From assembly GCF_029227915.1 (NCBI RefSeq), contig NC_079889.1, forward strand, positions 7,314,001 through 7,378,000: DNA of 64,000 nucleotides, written 5' to 3'. Made by a program: the position numbers and the translations under genes. The stretch's first letter is position 1. Each line of letters begins with the position of its first letter. The DNA is from Hydractinia symbiolongicarpus. Lineage: Eukaryota > Cnidaria > Hydrozoa > Anthoathecata > Hydractiniidae. The notes under the pieces are model-generated. The model had not been told where the DNA came from and did not search any database. It saw nothing but the letters and a program-made list of their open reading frames with translations. Positions 1-11,314 of this stretch are shown here, piece after piece.

Positions 1-480
1 ACATCAAATCAGAAAAGGTAATCTTTGAATGTTGTCAGTCCTTGAAACCATAAGCACTCATCCATGTGTCCCTGCTAAGCAGGTAGACACTAAAAGTTAA
101 TAATTCTTTCTGTTCTCTAAGAAATCGATGTATACAGTATGAGATATAATTAAACGTCAAAGGATTCTACCTCGTCCCACCGCCAAATTTATACGCTTAG
201 CATATACTTTTTTATTGTGATTGTCCCTAAGAACTTTGACTTTGTGGGAACTTTTAAACAGTGCATTTTATATGCAACATCCCACTGCTCATTTTAAAAC
301 TTTTAAGAACACGAGAAGATCTCTTTGACTTTCCCATGTTACTTTTAATTGTAATAATATTGCTAAAAACAAAAGAATGAAGCAATACCTAATCTAAGAA
401 TAGTCCAAGTTTGTTTTATAATATTTCTTATTCTCATCTTGCTGAGCAATACATTGATATAATTTTGTTTTAGGATAAGA
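1..480. other. AT-rich sequence without recognised feature
   Basis: No open frame with recognisable protein character, RNA gene or repeat end was seen in this stretch. Confidence 0.5.
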
Positions 481-573
481 TATTTTGATGTCACCCTGGT
501 ACCTAAGATGAATATTCTTCTGACAATGAAAATCACCATCAATTAAAAGAACACAGATTTGTTAATCCTTATA

Positions 574-625
574 ATATTGGAAAACTGTAAACAATGGATA
601 TCCATTGTTTACAGTTTTCCAATAT
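574..625. repeat. Perfect 52-bp palindrome at head of the tandem array
   Basis: Two 26-bp arms (574-599 and 600-625) are exact reverse complements with no spacer, centred on GGATATCC. The arm sequence is part of the 179-bp unit, so this is a head-to-head inversion of the unit. Confidence 0.9.
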
Positions 626-637
626 ACCAGATATATG

Positions 638-704
638 ATGAAACACAACTTTGTGGATTATACCAAATCATATATCTGGTATAATCCACAAAGTTGTGTT
701 TCAT
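638..704. repeat. 28-bp inverted repeat with 11-bp spacer
   Basis: Arms 638-665 and 677-704 are reverse complements. They also belong to the 179-bp unit, so a second inversion sits directly after the first palindrome. Confidence 0.85.
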
Positions 705-1329
705 AAGAGGAACTAAGAAGGTGAAAAAAATCAATCAAAATAACTTGTATTTTGATGTCACCCTGGTACCTATGATGAATATTCAAGTAAATAACACAGA
801 AGATTTGTTCTGAATCCTTATAATATTGGAAAACTGTAAACAATGGATATATATCTGGTATAATCCACAAAGTTGTGTTTCATAAGAGGAACTAAGAAGG
901 TGAAAAAAATCAATCAAAATAACTTGTATTTTGATGTCACCCTGGTACCTATGATGAATATTCAAGTAAATAACACAGAAGATTTGTTCTGAATCCTTAT
1001 AATATTGGAAAACTGTAAACAATGGATATATATCTGGTATAATCCACAAAGTTGTGTTTCATAAGAGGAACTAAGAAGGTGAAAAAAATCAATCAAAATA
1101 ACTTGTATTTTGATGTCACCCTGGTACCTATGATGAATATTCAAGTAAATAACACAGAAGATTTGTTCTGAATCCTTATAATATTGGAAAACTGTAAACA
1201 ATGGATATATATCTGGTATAATCCACAAAGTTGGTGAAAAAAATCAATCAAAATAACTTGTGAATATTCAAGTAAATCATAGAAATGATTTTCACGTAAA
1301 ACATATACAGATCGAAACAAGAATTGCAT

Positions 1330-2345
1330 GTTAAAAAACGTTCTGTTACAGACTGTAAACTAACAAAATGTCATGTCAACTTATGGATATGAGTAGGATT
1401 TGTATATATGTTGCTTTTTATATGAGAATCTTCATAATTGGCTTATAGTTACTAAAACTTTCTTAAAGATTTTACAGTATTAAAATATTTTTTAAACATA
1501 GTTGACAGGGACATGTAAGGGTAAATAATATGAGACATCTTAAATGTTTTGATGTTATTTTTCTAATTTCTAACTCTTTTCTGGCTTAATAAACTGCCTT
1601 TCTCTTGTGGGAATTTCATAGCATTAAAATTAATGCTTAATAGAAATTGGTGCAAAACTACACCAGTAACCCTAATGCTAAACTGTATTAACTTCATGAA
1701 GAGGTGATTACTATATACTTTTTGTACACGTTTATTATATGTTGCGATCTTACACTGTAAGTCTAACTGGAAATCTTTCATTCTTTTATATGCTGGTTTT
1801 CTTTGTGCATTTGCAGGTTGTTACCACAGACTATAATTTTCCAAACAATATTTCTACGTTGCACTACTGTTGACTATCTATTCCTAAAATTGTCTTGTAA
1901 TGTAATTTTTTGTTGTACTGTTAGTTATTAGACTTATTGCATGTTTTGAAATGAAGCAAATCCCCAACTTATTACTTGTACTCGTATTATGTACGCAAAA
2001 CGAAAAAAGATGCTAAGATACTTAATACCAATATGTGATTCAAAGAAATTATGGAAACGCTAACCCTGTTTCAAATCGAATTTGCTAACCAGACGCATTT
2101 TCCATCCGCATGTTTTAACAAGGATAAAGTGGTAAAACTACGGGGGTTACTGTTATTTGTTTGGCTATAAAGAAACTTTCGTTTCTAATCTAGAAGGATT
2201 CTTAATAACTAAAAACCTTACTTTTGGGAAAATTTTAGTTCCTTTTACAGCAAAAACACAAAACGGCCGATTTACCTCGTACAACACCACAACCCTTGAC
2301 ATTACTTTGCCAAAAAATCTATGAAATTTTGCCTAACCAGAAAAA
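1330..2345. other. Unannotated AT-rich sequence
   Basis: Nothing recognisable was found on either strand. The short open frames here have no protein character. Confidence 0.45.
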
Positions 2346-2348
2346 AAT

Positions 2349-2650
2349 CCTAGATCCGCCCCTGGTCAGAGGGTCAGAGCAAGTAATATTAGTAGATTTA
2401 GATTTGAAATATCACATTTTTAAATTTAGTCATTTTTTGCTGAGTAAGTTTTTGAATTTAGTCACTAATAAAGAATAAATACATAAAACTGATAAAAATT
2501 GGCAACAAGAAAAAAGAATTGGTAAAAAGATGGTGGGACAAAAAGTTAGATCGTAAAAAAGTTATGCCGGCAAAAAAGTTTGGTCGGTAATAAAAATGTC
2601 GGCAAAACTTTTAGTCACTTTTTGCCGACTTTTTTTTACCGATAAGGTGC
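2349..2650. mobile_element. MITE-like fragment ending ACCGATAAGG
   Basis: Contains TCCGCCCCTG near 2355, a string resembling some hAT-type MITE ends. It then holds several repeats of GTCGGCAAAA and TTAGTCAC and ends with TTTTTACCGATAAGG. The same ending closes the complete inverted-repeat element at 19026-19417, so this is read as a relative or fragment of that family. Confidence 0.5.
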
Positions 2651-2674
2651 TCTGCAGTTGTTGGATACCTTTTT

Positions 2675-3043
2675 TTGGTCATTTATATAATAATGCAGAT
2701 TGTAAGATTCGCGTTTTTCTTAATGCAAGCTGCAAATTTATCTACTGATTTAGAGAAACTGACGAGAGCTACTGCCAAGTTAGAGTACATGGATATGAAA
2801 GACAAACTACGGAAAGTATTTGGTGACTCGTTTAAAGACTGCTCTGAGGTGGTTCATGTGAAGCAAGAAGAAGCTTACTACACTTATGGCAAGGACAAGT
2901 ATGGTAATGGAAAACGAGGCGGGAGATTTTTCCCCGTGGAAGCAGTTCCTGGAAGTCAAAGAAAAGGAGTGCAGCAAATACATCTGATAACCCAGTTGAT
3001 TCTGAAGGCAATGTTTTACGATGTCGTCATTGTGAGTCGATAA
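2675..3043 (+). pseudogene. copia gag-like fragment
   Basis: The frame encodes a gag-like stretch with MQAANLSTDLEKLTRA and MDMKDKLRKVFGD motifs, followed by a Gly/Arg-rich segment. A CCHC zinc knuckle (C-x2-C-x4-H-x4-C, CRHC...HFVGSC) follows around 3018-3060 in a neighbouring frame. The knuckle-coding DNA is duplicated directly (about 3010-3075 and 3075-3143), and the second copy has a damaged first half. The start is uncertain because the frame is broken upstream. Confidence 0.6.
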
Positions 3044-3229
3044 AACATTTCGTCGGAAGTTGTCCTCATCGTGAGAATGTTTTACGTGTCATCATTGTGA
3101 GTCGACAAAACATTTCGTTGGAAATTGTCCTCATCGTGAGAAAGTGTTGGAAGAAAGTAATATGACTGTTCATATTACACTAGTGACTGGGAAAGGTAGT
3201 GGAAGTATGGTGTTAGAAATGCTGGAAAA

Positions 3230-3866
3230 AGGTATCCTTGACAGTGCTTGCACGTGTGGCTGGATCAGTGAGTTTTGAGTTTGTTAACATGTTGAGTGAA
3301 AAAGATCGACAAAAGGTTCATCACAGTACTGTTTCAAGTGAGTCGCTGTTTCGTTTTGGTGATGGTGTGGAGAGCCGTAGCTTCAAATGTGTGAAAATTC
3401 CAGTAAAGTTTGGTGGAAAAAAACGGAAAATTGTGAAAGTTGATGTTGTGAGTAATGAGATTCCATTGCTTATAAGTAAACCTGCGATGAAGTCCTTGTG
3501 TATGAAAATTGATTTTGAAAACGATTCTGCAATGATTGATGGTGAAAAGCTTGATCTTCAGTGCAGCTCATCAGGACATTACTTTTTGCCATTGACAGAG
3601 TTAGCTCATGAAAACTGTAAAGTTGTTTTTCATACAGAAAACCTGTTGACCTTACCTAAAGAAGAAAAAAAGAACAAGGCAATAAAACGTCATCGTCAAT
3701 TATGTCATGCGTCAAACGAAAAATTGTTTGGCTTGTTAAAGAAAAGTGGATGCAGTGACAAAGAATTTTTTTATTTGATTGATGATTGTTGTTCTTCTTG
3801 TAATTTCTGCGAGCTTTACAAAAAACCTTACTCTAGGAAGATGCTGATAATTGTGGTGAGACAGTA
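3230..3866 (+). pseudogene. copia protease and integrase N-terminal zinc domain
   Basis: The frame opens in ILDSACTC, which matches the retropepsin active site with Gly replaced by Ala. It continues with a typical copia protease body (IPLLISKPAMKSLCMKIDF). It then reaches the integrase zinc-binding segment: HRQLCHAS supplies the histidines and CCSSCNFCELYKKP the cysteines. Translation stops at 3866. The DDE catalytic core that should follow is missing: the next readable sequence is the acidic linker before reverse transcriptase. Confidence 0.75.
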
Positions 3867-3904
3867 AGTGATGTGGATGCTGAAGGTTGAAGAAGTGGTA
3901 ACAA

Positions 3905-4820
3905 GTGGTGCTAAAGCTAGATGTCACTGTTAGAAAAGAAAGTGATAAATCTACTAGATTTGCGAGGAAGAGCGACGTGTCTCAAAGTAAATACTCCAAT
4001 CACAGTAAGCCTAAGCCAGAAAGTAACATTCGTTATATGCTGAGAGATGGTCGTGGTGGTCAGACAAGAGTTTTATCAAGGCAACCAAAAAGAACAGGTG
4101 GTTCTGGAGATTGGGGTAATGTTCTGAGGGCCGGAACGGATGAACCAAGTAGTATAAATTGGAATCAGGTGTCTTGGTGGAAAAAATTGGCTTCAGAGGA
4201 AACTGTGTTGCTTCTTTCAGAAACAGATGAGTGTAAACAAGCTGTGATTGATGCAAAGGAGAAGGAGTTCTCTAATCTGTGTGATCATAATGTGTTTCAA
4301 TGGGTTGATGATGTTGGCCAAGCAACGGTGTCGTGCAAGTGGGTAATTACAGAGAAGGAGAGAAATGGAGTTACGTTGTTCAAAGCTAGGTTAGTAGCGC
4401 GAGGCTTTGAGGAAGTTTTAGAACGTAGAACTGATTCACTAACTTGTAGTCGCCAAGCTTTAAGAATGGTGTTTGTGTCTTCGACATCAATGTCTTGGAA
4501 GCTGGAATCATTAGATATTACATCAGCCTTTTTACAAGGAAATTTGTTAGAGAAAGATGCTTCTGTTCGACCGCCTGCTGAGTACAGCAAAAAAAGTAAA
4601 GTTTGGAAACTTATGGTCTCAATGACGCGCCACGGGAGTGGTATAATAGAGTTGAAGAAGTTTTGAAAGATTTCGGTGGAAAGAAAAGTCGTTTTGATAG
4701 TGCAATGTTTCTGTGGTATGATGATGACGAATGTTTGTGTGGCATTGAGGTGACCCATGTAGATGATTTTATATATTGTGGCACCAGCAATTGTCTTCTG
4801 TTATCGATGGTATTTTGACA
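3905..4820 (+). pseudogene. copia reverse transcriptase
   Basis: Residues such as AIDAKEKEFSNL-like VIDAKEKEFSNL, CKWVITEKERNG, KARLVARGFEE, LDITSAFLQG, YGLNDAPREWY and the catalytic HVDDFIYCG follow the copia RT order. A frameshift near 4600 separates the fingers/palm half from the YGL...HVDD half, and another near 4790 leads into the RNase H frame. Tyr of the usual YVDD is His here. Confidence 0.85.
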
Positions 4821-4829
4821 ATATTCAAA

Positions 4830-5575
4830 GTTAGTAAACAGGAGTGCTATGCTTTTAAATATATTGGACTTAAAATTGTTCAAACACCTCCAGAGATTTT
4901 TCTAGACCAAATCAATTACGTTCAGAATCTCAGACCAATAGAAGTGTCTCAACAGCGAGCTTCACAGAAAGATGATGATCTTATTCTCGAAGAAAGGAAA
5001 CCCTTAAGATCTCTTTGTGGTCAGCTTATATGGGTTACTTCTCAGACCAGACCAGATTGTGCCTTTGATTCGTGTTATGTGAGTAACTATGGAAAGAATC
5101 CGAAAGTCCGTAATTTCATTAAGGCAAATAAGGCGGTTAAGAAATTGAATGCTACAAAACTACGATTGACTTTTCCCAATCTTGGTCATCCAGAAAATCT
5201 TGCAGTAATGGTATATGGTGATGCGACTCATGCGAGTTTACCTAGTGGTGCTTCACAAGGTGCTTACATAGTTTTCTTGTGTGGTAATGGATATGTTTCA
5301 CCTATGACATGGCGCTCAAACAAGCTTGATCGTGTTACAAAGAGTTCACTATCTTCTGAGACGATGGCGCTTAGTGAGTCAGCGGATGCTGGATATTTTG
5401 TTGCATCAATGGTAAAGGAGATATTTAATCTTGATGTTGCTCCATCTGTTGCATGTAAAACTGATAACCAATCGCTACGAGAGCATCTTGAAAGCACAAA
5501 GATCATCCAAAATCTGAGATTACGTGTTGATATTGCAAGATTGCGTGAAATGATTCAACTTTATCTCTTTAACCC
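4830..5575 (+). pseudogene. copia RT connection and RNase H domain
   Basis: Motifs YIGLKIVQTP, LRSLCGQLIWVTSQTRPD, the RNase H triad in VYGDATHAS, SSLSSETMALSE and CKTDNQSLREH, and LRLRVDIARLREM are visible in order. The frame runs into the MITE at 5573, so the last part of RNase H is absent. No 3' LTR is present. Confidence 0.85.
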
Positions 5576-6312
5576 TATTCGGTCCGGGGGGGCGGATTCC
5601 GCCCCCCCTGACGGTTTTTTTTTAATAACTCCTGATTGCTTTGTTATATGGCTATGATACTTACTGAGTTTCAACATTTATCTATTAGACACCTGCATGC
5701 TAATTGTTTAGGTCCCATACCTTTCAGAGGCTTTGATATTGGCCATTACTCAAAACTACCCCTAAAAATCTCTATGAAATCCTTATAATGGGGAAAATAT
5801 AATAACTCCTGTTAGGATTATTCTTAGAACTTGAAACTTGCAACACAACTTTGTTTCATCAAGAAGAATCATTTGGAGTAATTTGAACACGTGACTAATC
5901 CGATTTCCCGATTTTGTCAGATTTTACCCGAAAATCGGAAAAAAACGGATTTTCGGGCAATTTTTGGCAAATTTTCATCCGATCCATGTAAATACCGGAA
6001 GATATGTTAAATAACTTTTATTTAGCTTTCAAAAACTTCAAACAGAATGTAAAAATTTGCTCTAGAACAAAAGTTATTATATTTTAAGCAGATAGTGGCA
6101 TTTTTAACAATTTTCAAGCTTTTGATGACGTCACAGAAAATGTGCTGACGCAAGCAAATTTTTTTTGGCGCCATTTTGTTCCTTTTATGACGTACTATAA
6201 GTGTGCCAAGTTTGATTCAATTTGAACAACCCTATGAAAAGTTATTGAGGGGGGGCGGAATCCGCCCCCCCCCCGGTCATAGTATGTTCGAAAAACCCCG
6301 GACCGAATAGGG
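5573..6312. mobile_element. TTAA-flanked MITE, piggyBac type
   Basis: Both ends read CCCTATTCGGTCCGGG inward, and TTAA flanks both sides (5569-5572 and 6313-6316). TTAA target duplication with a CCC start is the piggyBac signature. Next to each terminal repeat lies a GC-rich palindrome around GGCGGATTCCGCC. The 740-bp body has no transposase. A degraded second copy lies at 29205-29743. Confidence 0.8.
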
Positions 6313-6316
6313 TTAA

Positions 6317-7703
6317 CATAAGCATAAGCTACTGTCTTTATTTCGTTGACTACCTCCATAATCATGATTAGCATGGGAATTATGGCGATTGCATAAACAG
6401 CCATAGCGATGGGATCACCCTGCGTTGTCCCTTCCTCAGATTTCAGCTCCATTCCTCCTAACACAAATAACCTAGATGCTATAGAATAACAATTGTGCAC
6501 GAACGTTAAAATTGATGGGCAAATTATCTTTATATTATGTAAGAAAACGTTTCTGTTCACAGAGTTGAAGGCATTCGCAGCATACCCTAATGAAACAGCT
6601 TCTGTATTCTCATCTTGAAATATGGTGTTCATTGCATGAACCGCAGCTTCACAGCCTGCGTCATGTCCAGCACATGTCTGCAACGATCCAACCAATGAAA
6701 TGATATAACAACAACAAGCAGATGTAACAACTTTGCCCGCGATTCTTCTGAGTACTCTCCGACACCAATAGGACGAAGCCCTGGGTTCTTATCAAGAGGA
6801 ATCAAACGACATGCTAAGAATGCTTCCAATGATGCAGAATCTCCCTTGCTAGAGCATAACTTTCGTATGACTTTCGAGAATGTTTCACATAAAGTGATAG
6901 AACTTTCTCCGAAGTTGGTAGAGGCAAGTATCCTTCTCCATCCATCCGCATCAATTCCAAATGGTCGAGATCCTCCTTTTGTCCTGATCGCCCCTGTCCT
7001 AACTGCCTCTGTATCAATGCATTCGTAACGAATTTGATGAACGATGGGTGGTTCGTCTGGTAACAAAACGTCAGGGCCAGCTTTCTGTGCAGTAGGATGC
7101 TTTATTTGTAGGTTGGATAAAGTATTCTCATTCAGGGGTAAAATACCATGCTGCATCTTGCTGGTCAATAATTTGATCGCACCGTTAGCGTTGCCTTTTT
7201 GCATCTCTGCCGCAAATTTCTTCGATATTTTCGCCACAGGTTTTCGTTTGTTAAAAGATTTTAAATTGTCCTGGATAGTTCGACTTTCCAGAAAAGTTTC
7301 GATAAATTCCCTGCATACCACAATTGCAATCGTCTTTCCAATGCTTTTAGATGATCCTTTGCTTTGTTGTGTTTCGACGGCTTTTGCAGCAGTAAATTAG
7401 GCATTACCATGATCGCATTAAACGATATGTTTTTCAACGCCGTATTATCAAGCCAATCATTTATTAGTCTGGTGATTTCATCTATATATCGTTTACCAGC
7501 GGTACCAGAAGTAACAAGAACAAGTTCTTCCTCCAATACACAGTCTTTTCATAGACATCCGATAATGTCTTTTCAAAGATCTTGTCATCAAATGATCCCC
7601 ATTTGTATTTTATATCTCCTGCATAACGGAATACCTCAATACACTGAGGTTCAGGTTCTATTAGTGAATTATTAGTGTTTTTTATTTTTCCAAAATTTTC
7701 CAA
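6317..7703 (-). pseudogene. Reverse transcriptase element, copy A (5' and palm portion)
   Basis: On the minus strand the fragments read in order: an N-terminal region (KTVYWRKNLF, EITRLINDWLD, LLLQKPSKHNK), a linker, then RT motifs GIDADGWRRILAS, FLACRLIPLDKNPGLRPIGVGE, CAGHDAGCEAAVHAM, AANAFNSVNR and EEGTTQGDPIAMAVYAI. Frames shift at about 7490, 7270 and 6690. Alignment to copy B ends exactly before the catalytic ADD, where the TTAA of the MITE begins. The motif A Asp is Tyr here (LGYAANAF). Confidence 0.8.
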
Positions 7704-8575
7704 GTTGCTTCAAACCTTTTTCTGTTCGAAAGGTCCTCTTACAATCTTCACAGCTGAATTTGTAAATAACATCTGAAGTAACGGTTATTTTCTCTTGCAA
7801 CATCTTTCACAACAAACAGTTTACGAACAAAGTTAACGTTGAATATCAACAAATATCAAGTTTAATCTTCTCTTTTTCGTATTTGTGTACAGAGTTTAAA
7901 TTTCGATATTGATTGAAACAGTTTTGCATAGTTTCGATAAAACTGCGACATTAAGGGTCCATTTTTTTCAACTTAGGAAACAGTTACAAATACCACATGC
8001 ACAAAAAAAAGAACTGATATCTGGCCACAAACACCGCCGCATTAGTTCGCCAATTTGAAAATGGATAGTTCGAAAATAAAATAATTATTTCGTTGTTATT
8101 TGCATAAATTATCAGAATACATTAGTTTATAAACAAAATGACTTTGGCTTTCGTTGGTATTGGAAGAAATTGATGAAGCTTATATTACATACTAATTATG
8201 TTACTACGCAACAAGCATAATAGAGATATGGTAACTTTTTGCGAATGAATTACTACGATTGCCGCGTTTTATCAGAATAAATTGCCTGAAAGTTGGTAGT
8301 CGGAGCATGAAGGTTTACACTGGAGGTTCAGCTTAGTTTAGCTATGAGTACCACCACTACTACGTTTGCCTTGCTTCCGGAGGGAGGCAAATAAATTCAG
8401 ATACAAGTACCACAAAAGACTGAAAAAATTAAAAATTTCAGAAAATGGTGGGATTTGTGGTACTTGTAGGCAGATATTTTGTTTAAAAAATGGACCCTAA
8501 AATTTCCATTAAAGAAAAGCGTCCGCCATCTTCGGAAGACACTACACTCATCTCTTTAAATTAAATGAGAAATTA
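7704..8575. other. Unassigned sequence between RT copy A and a Helitron 3' end
   Basis: No coding frame is seen. The stretch probably includes the body of a Helitron whose 3' end lies at 8576-8602, but its 5' end was not found. Confidence 0.35.
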
Positions 8576-8602
8576 GTGGATTCTTCCACGGGAAACAGCT
8601 AG
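8576..8602 (+). mobile_element. Helitron 3' terminus
   Basis: A hairpin GTGGA-TTCT-TCCAC is followed after 9 bases by CTAG, the form of a Helitron 3' end (hairpin plus CTRR). The next Helitron 5' end (TCTCTATAATAAT) starts at the very next base. Confidence 0.7.
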
Positions 8603-8783
8603 TCTCTATAATAATACGCCAGTTCCGTGTGTCTGTCTGTCACTTTTGCAAAGTGGATTATATTCTTACTATTTTCTTTGTTAAAATCTGTAAAACATCA
8701 CCCATAAATTTGTTCTGTAATTTACCAAGCTTTGATGTTAAAATAATATTGACGTCAACGGAAAGTATTTTAAAAGAGTGCAC
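8603..8783 (+). mobile_element. Helitron 5' end, split by the RT element
   Basis: Begins TCTCTATAATAATACGCC and stays alignable to the Helitrons at 11315 and 11890 through AATATTGACGTCAACGG and GAGTGCACTGG near 8785, where similarity stops and the RT element begins. The matching 3' half was not found on the far side of the RT element. Confidence 0.65.
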
Positions 8784-11116
8784 TGGGGTGAGAAAGAAGG
8801 CAGTCTCTTCACACAGCAGATCGATGTTTGTTACGAGAAAATAGTTTTCTGGAGAAGGAATCTGTTTATGCTTCCTAATGGAGCCGCCGGAAAAAACTTT
8901 ATCAGAAAAATAACAAGACTTTTGAATGCGTGGGTAGAAAAGAGCCCGTTGAGAGTAATAACGATGAAAGCGATTCATATTATGTCAGCCCTACGTCTGC
9001 AGAAACCTTCCAAAAATTCAAAGTTAAGATCATTTGAAAGCCCTTGAAAAAAGACTTGAATTATGGCACAAAGGCGGAATAGAAGGTTTACTGAATGAAG
9101 CTGAAGCTTTACAATCTCGGCTTTCACAAATATCAGAACGACAAGACATTGAAACAATCTCGAAAAGATGCTATAAAGTTATTAACAAACAATGTGGCCG
9201 GTGGTGTTTTGCCTCTAAACGACGATACGATTGAAATTTTGATAGAAACATCCTATCGGAGGGGATTTAAATGAAGACAATGTATTGCGGGGACCATATG
9301 TAACGGTCAACCCACTATTCTATGACGTTATTGATGACTCGCTAGTGCTAAGAGCGGCTCTCACAACAAAAGGAGTTCTCACAACAAAAATAGGGTCAGG
9401 TCCGTCAGGTTTGGATGCTGACGCTTGGAGAAAACCTCTAACATCAAAAGTGTACGGCGACTGTGGAGGAGATCTACGAACAGCGATTGCGAATGTTATA
9501 AAAACGCTATGTACAGAATATGTAGATGATGAATCATTAGATGGTTTCTTGGCATGCCGGTTTGTACCGTTACACAAAAGACCTGGTGTGCGACCAATAG
9601 GCGTGGGAAAAGTTCTGCGGAGAATCTATGGAAAAGTTATAATGGCGGTGATGAGAGAGGACGTGATTAAATCATGTAGCAAGATTCAAATGTGTGCAGG
9701 TCAAAGAGCGGGGAGTGAAGCTGCCATTCATGCGATGCGAGATATGTTTGAGAGTGAAGAATCAAAAGCAGTATTATTAGTACATGCAGCAAATGCATTT
9801 AACAGCATCAACAGACGAGCTCTGATTCACAATATTGCAATAATATGCACGATCTTATCAAATTAACTACTACAATATACCAGCAAGGCTATTTGTGATT
9901 AGTGGGATTGAACTACGCTCGAAAGAAGGAACTACCCAAGGCGATCCCATTCGTATGGCAATGTATGCAATAGGTATAACACCACTACTTGAATTGATGT
10001 TAAAAATGATTACAGGACAAGATCCAATGGTCGCTTTTGCGGATGACCTAACGGCGGTAGGAAAATGCGAATCATTGATTTTCTGGTGAGAAAATAAAAT
10101 AAAGGACGATTGTTCGGGTACTTTCCGCAACCTCAAAAATCTTGGTTGAATTTTAAAAATCAGTATGTTGAAAAAGCAAACGAATTGTTTCGAAATACGA
10201 ACATTCAGATTACTACACGTGGCGAAAGACATCTAGGAGCAGTAATTGGCAGCGATGATAGTAAAAGTGAGTACTGTAACGAGATGGTAAACCAATGGGT
10301 TCAGCAATTGTCAATGCTGTCCAGAATTGCGATAACCCAACCGCAAGAGGCATATACCTGCTATATTAGTGGATACCAACATCCCTTCTCCTACTTCGTT
10401 CGCACAATTCCTGGAATTGAAAAATTTCTTGATCCTGTAGAAGACGTAATCAGACATCAGTTTATTCCAGCGATAACTGATGGTCATGTCGTAAATGATG
10501 AATGCTTATGTCACTGCCGCCCAGATTGGGAGGACTTGGTTTGAAAAATATATGTGAATACCCTCCAATTTAGGGATGTATTACGTATCCGTTATATTTG
10601 GGCACTACCTAGACTCTCCTCAGATTGTGCATGTGGTAGCAAATTTAACGTGACTCATGCTTTATCTTGCAAGAAAGGTGGTTTTATCACAGACACAATG
10701 AAGTTCGTGATATCACTTCTGTTTTTCTATACGAAGTGTGTAAGGACGTTCGACGCGAACCAATGTTGGTTCAGTTGGATGGTGAGCAAATTCAACCACG
10801 AAGCACCAATAGAAGTCAAGAAGCTCGTCTTGATATAAGCGCTATAGGGTTCTGGACTGCTGGTCAAAGGGTATTTTGGGACGTACGGGTTTTTGACCTA
10901 AATGCTCGGAGATACCAGGGTTTGGAACTCAATAAATGCTTTAGACGCAACGAGGATGAGAAGAAACGCCAGTACAATGAACGTGTACTTGATGTTGATA
11001 AGGGGTCGTTCATCCATTGGTTTTCCCAACAAATGGTGGAATGGGGCGAGAGTGTAAGCTTTTTTACAAACGTTTATCGGAAATGATTGCAGAGAAAAGA
11101 GACATACCTGTATCAC
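8784..11116 (+). pseudogene. Reverse transcriptase element, copy B, with zinc and nuclease-like C-terminus
   Basis: Pieces in order: N-terminal region (EKIVFWRRNLFMLP, KITRLLNAWVEKS, RLQKPSKNSK), RT (GPSGLDADAWRK, VPLHKRPGVRPIGVGK, CAGQRAGSEAAIHAM, HAANAFNSINR, KEGTTQGDPIRMAMYA, VAFADDLTAVGK), thumb (RHLGAVIGSDD, TIPGIEKF), then CACGSKFNVTHALSCKKGG. The last is a C-C-H-C zinc pattern. It is followed by ARLDISAIGFWTAG and VFWDVRVFD. Acidic residues after a CCHC knuckle resemble the restriction-like endonuclease of some non-LTR elements; that is inference. Frameshifts lie near 9045, 9235, 9860, 10090, 10545 and 10700. The motif A Asp is His (LLVHAANAF). Confidence 0.8.
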
Positions 11117-11314
11117 AAGCAGTCAATTATATTAGAACAAAAATTTCCTTGTCCCTGTTACGGTCAATGTTGTTTGTGTTTCAACTGTTTTAACTGTTTT
11201 AACAAGCAAAGTGGGTGTGCTCATTTTCCTTTGGTGTCGCCGAAAAAGTTATGTCTGAAATGTTAAATTCTCTGACGTTACGGCGCGACGTCAATGACAG
11301 TACTTTAACGTCAA
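11117..11314 (+). other. 3' flank of RT copy B
   Basis: No open frame. It contains a TTTTAACTG direct repeat and CGACGTCAATG, and ends where the next Helitron begins. It could be the element's 3' untranslated region. Confidence 0.3.

Larger units (their letters stand above)
481..1275. repeat. 179-bp tandem repeat array
   Basis: The string TATATCTGGT recurs at 671, 850, 1029 and 1208, giving a period of exactly 179 bp with almost no divergence between units. The last unit is internally deleted after about 1230. A partial, more diverged unit lies at 481-545. Similar small open frames appear in each unit on the minus strand, but these are by-products of the repeat. The near identity points to recent amplification. 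Confidence 0.9.
2675..5575 (+). mobile_element. Decayed Ty1/copia-type LTR retrotransposon, internal part
   Basis: Order of modules is gag-like, CCHC zinc knuckle, protease (ILDSA), integrase N-terminal HHCC, reverse transcriptase (HVDD) and RNase H. Reverse transcriptase lying after integrase is the Ty1/copia order. No LTRs were found. The integrase catalytic core is absent, the reading frame shifts several times, and the right side is cut by a TTAA-flanked MITE at 5573. Confidence 0.85.

Noticed and set aside
481-1275. CRISPR array
   Set aside because: Direct repeats are long, contiguous and lack unique spacers; the genome is eukaryotic.
658-1329. Four nearly identical small minus-strand open frames
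   Set aside because: They repeat with the 179-bp satellite unit and have no independent evidence.
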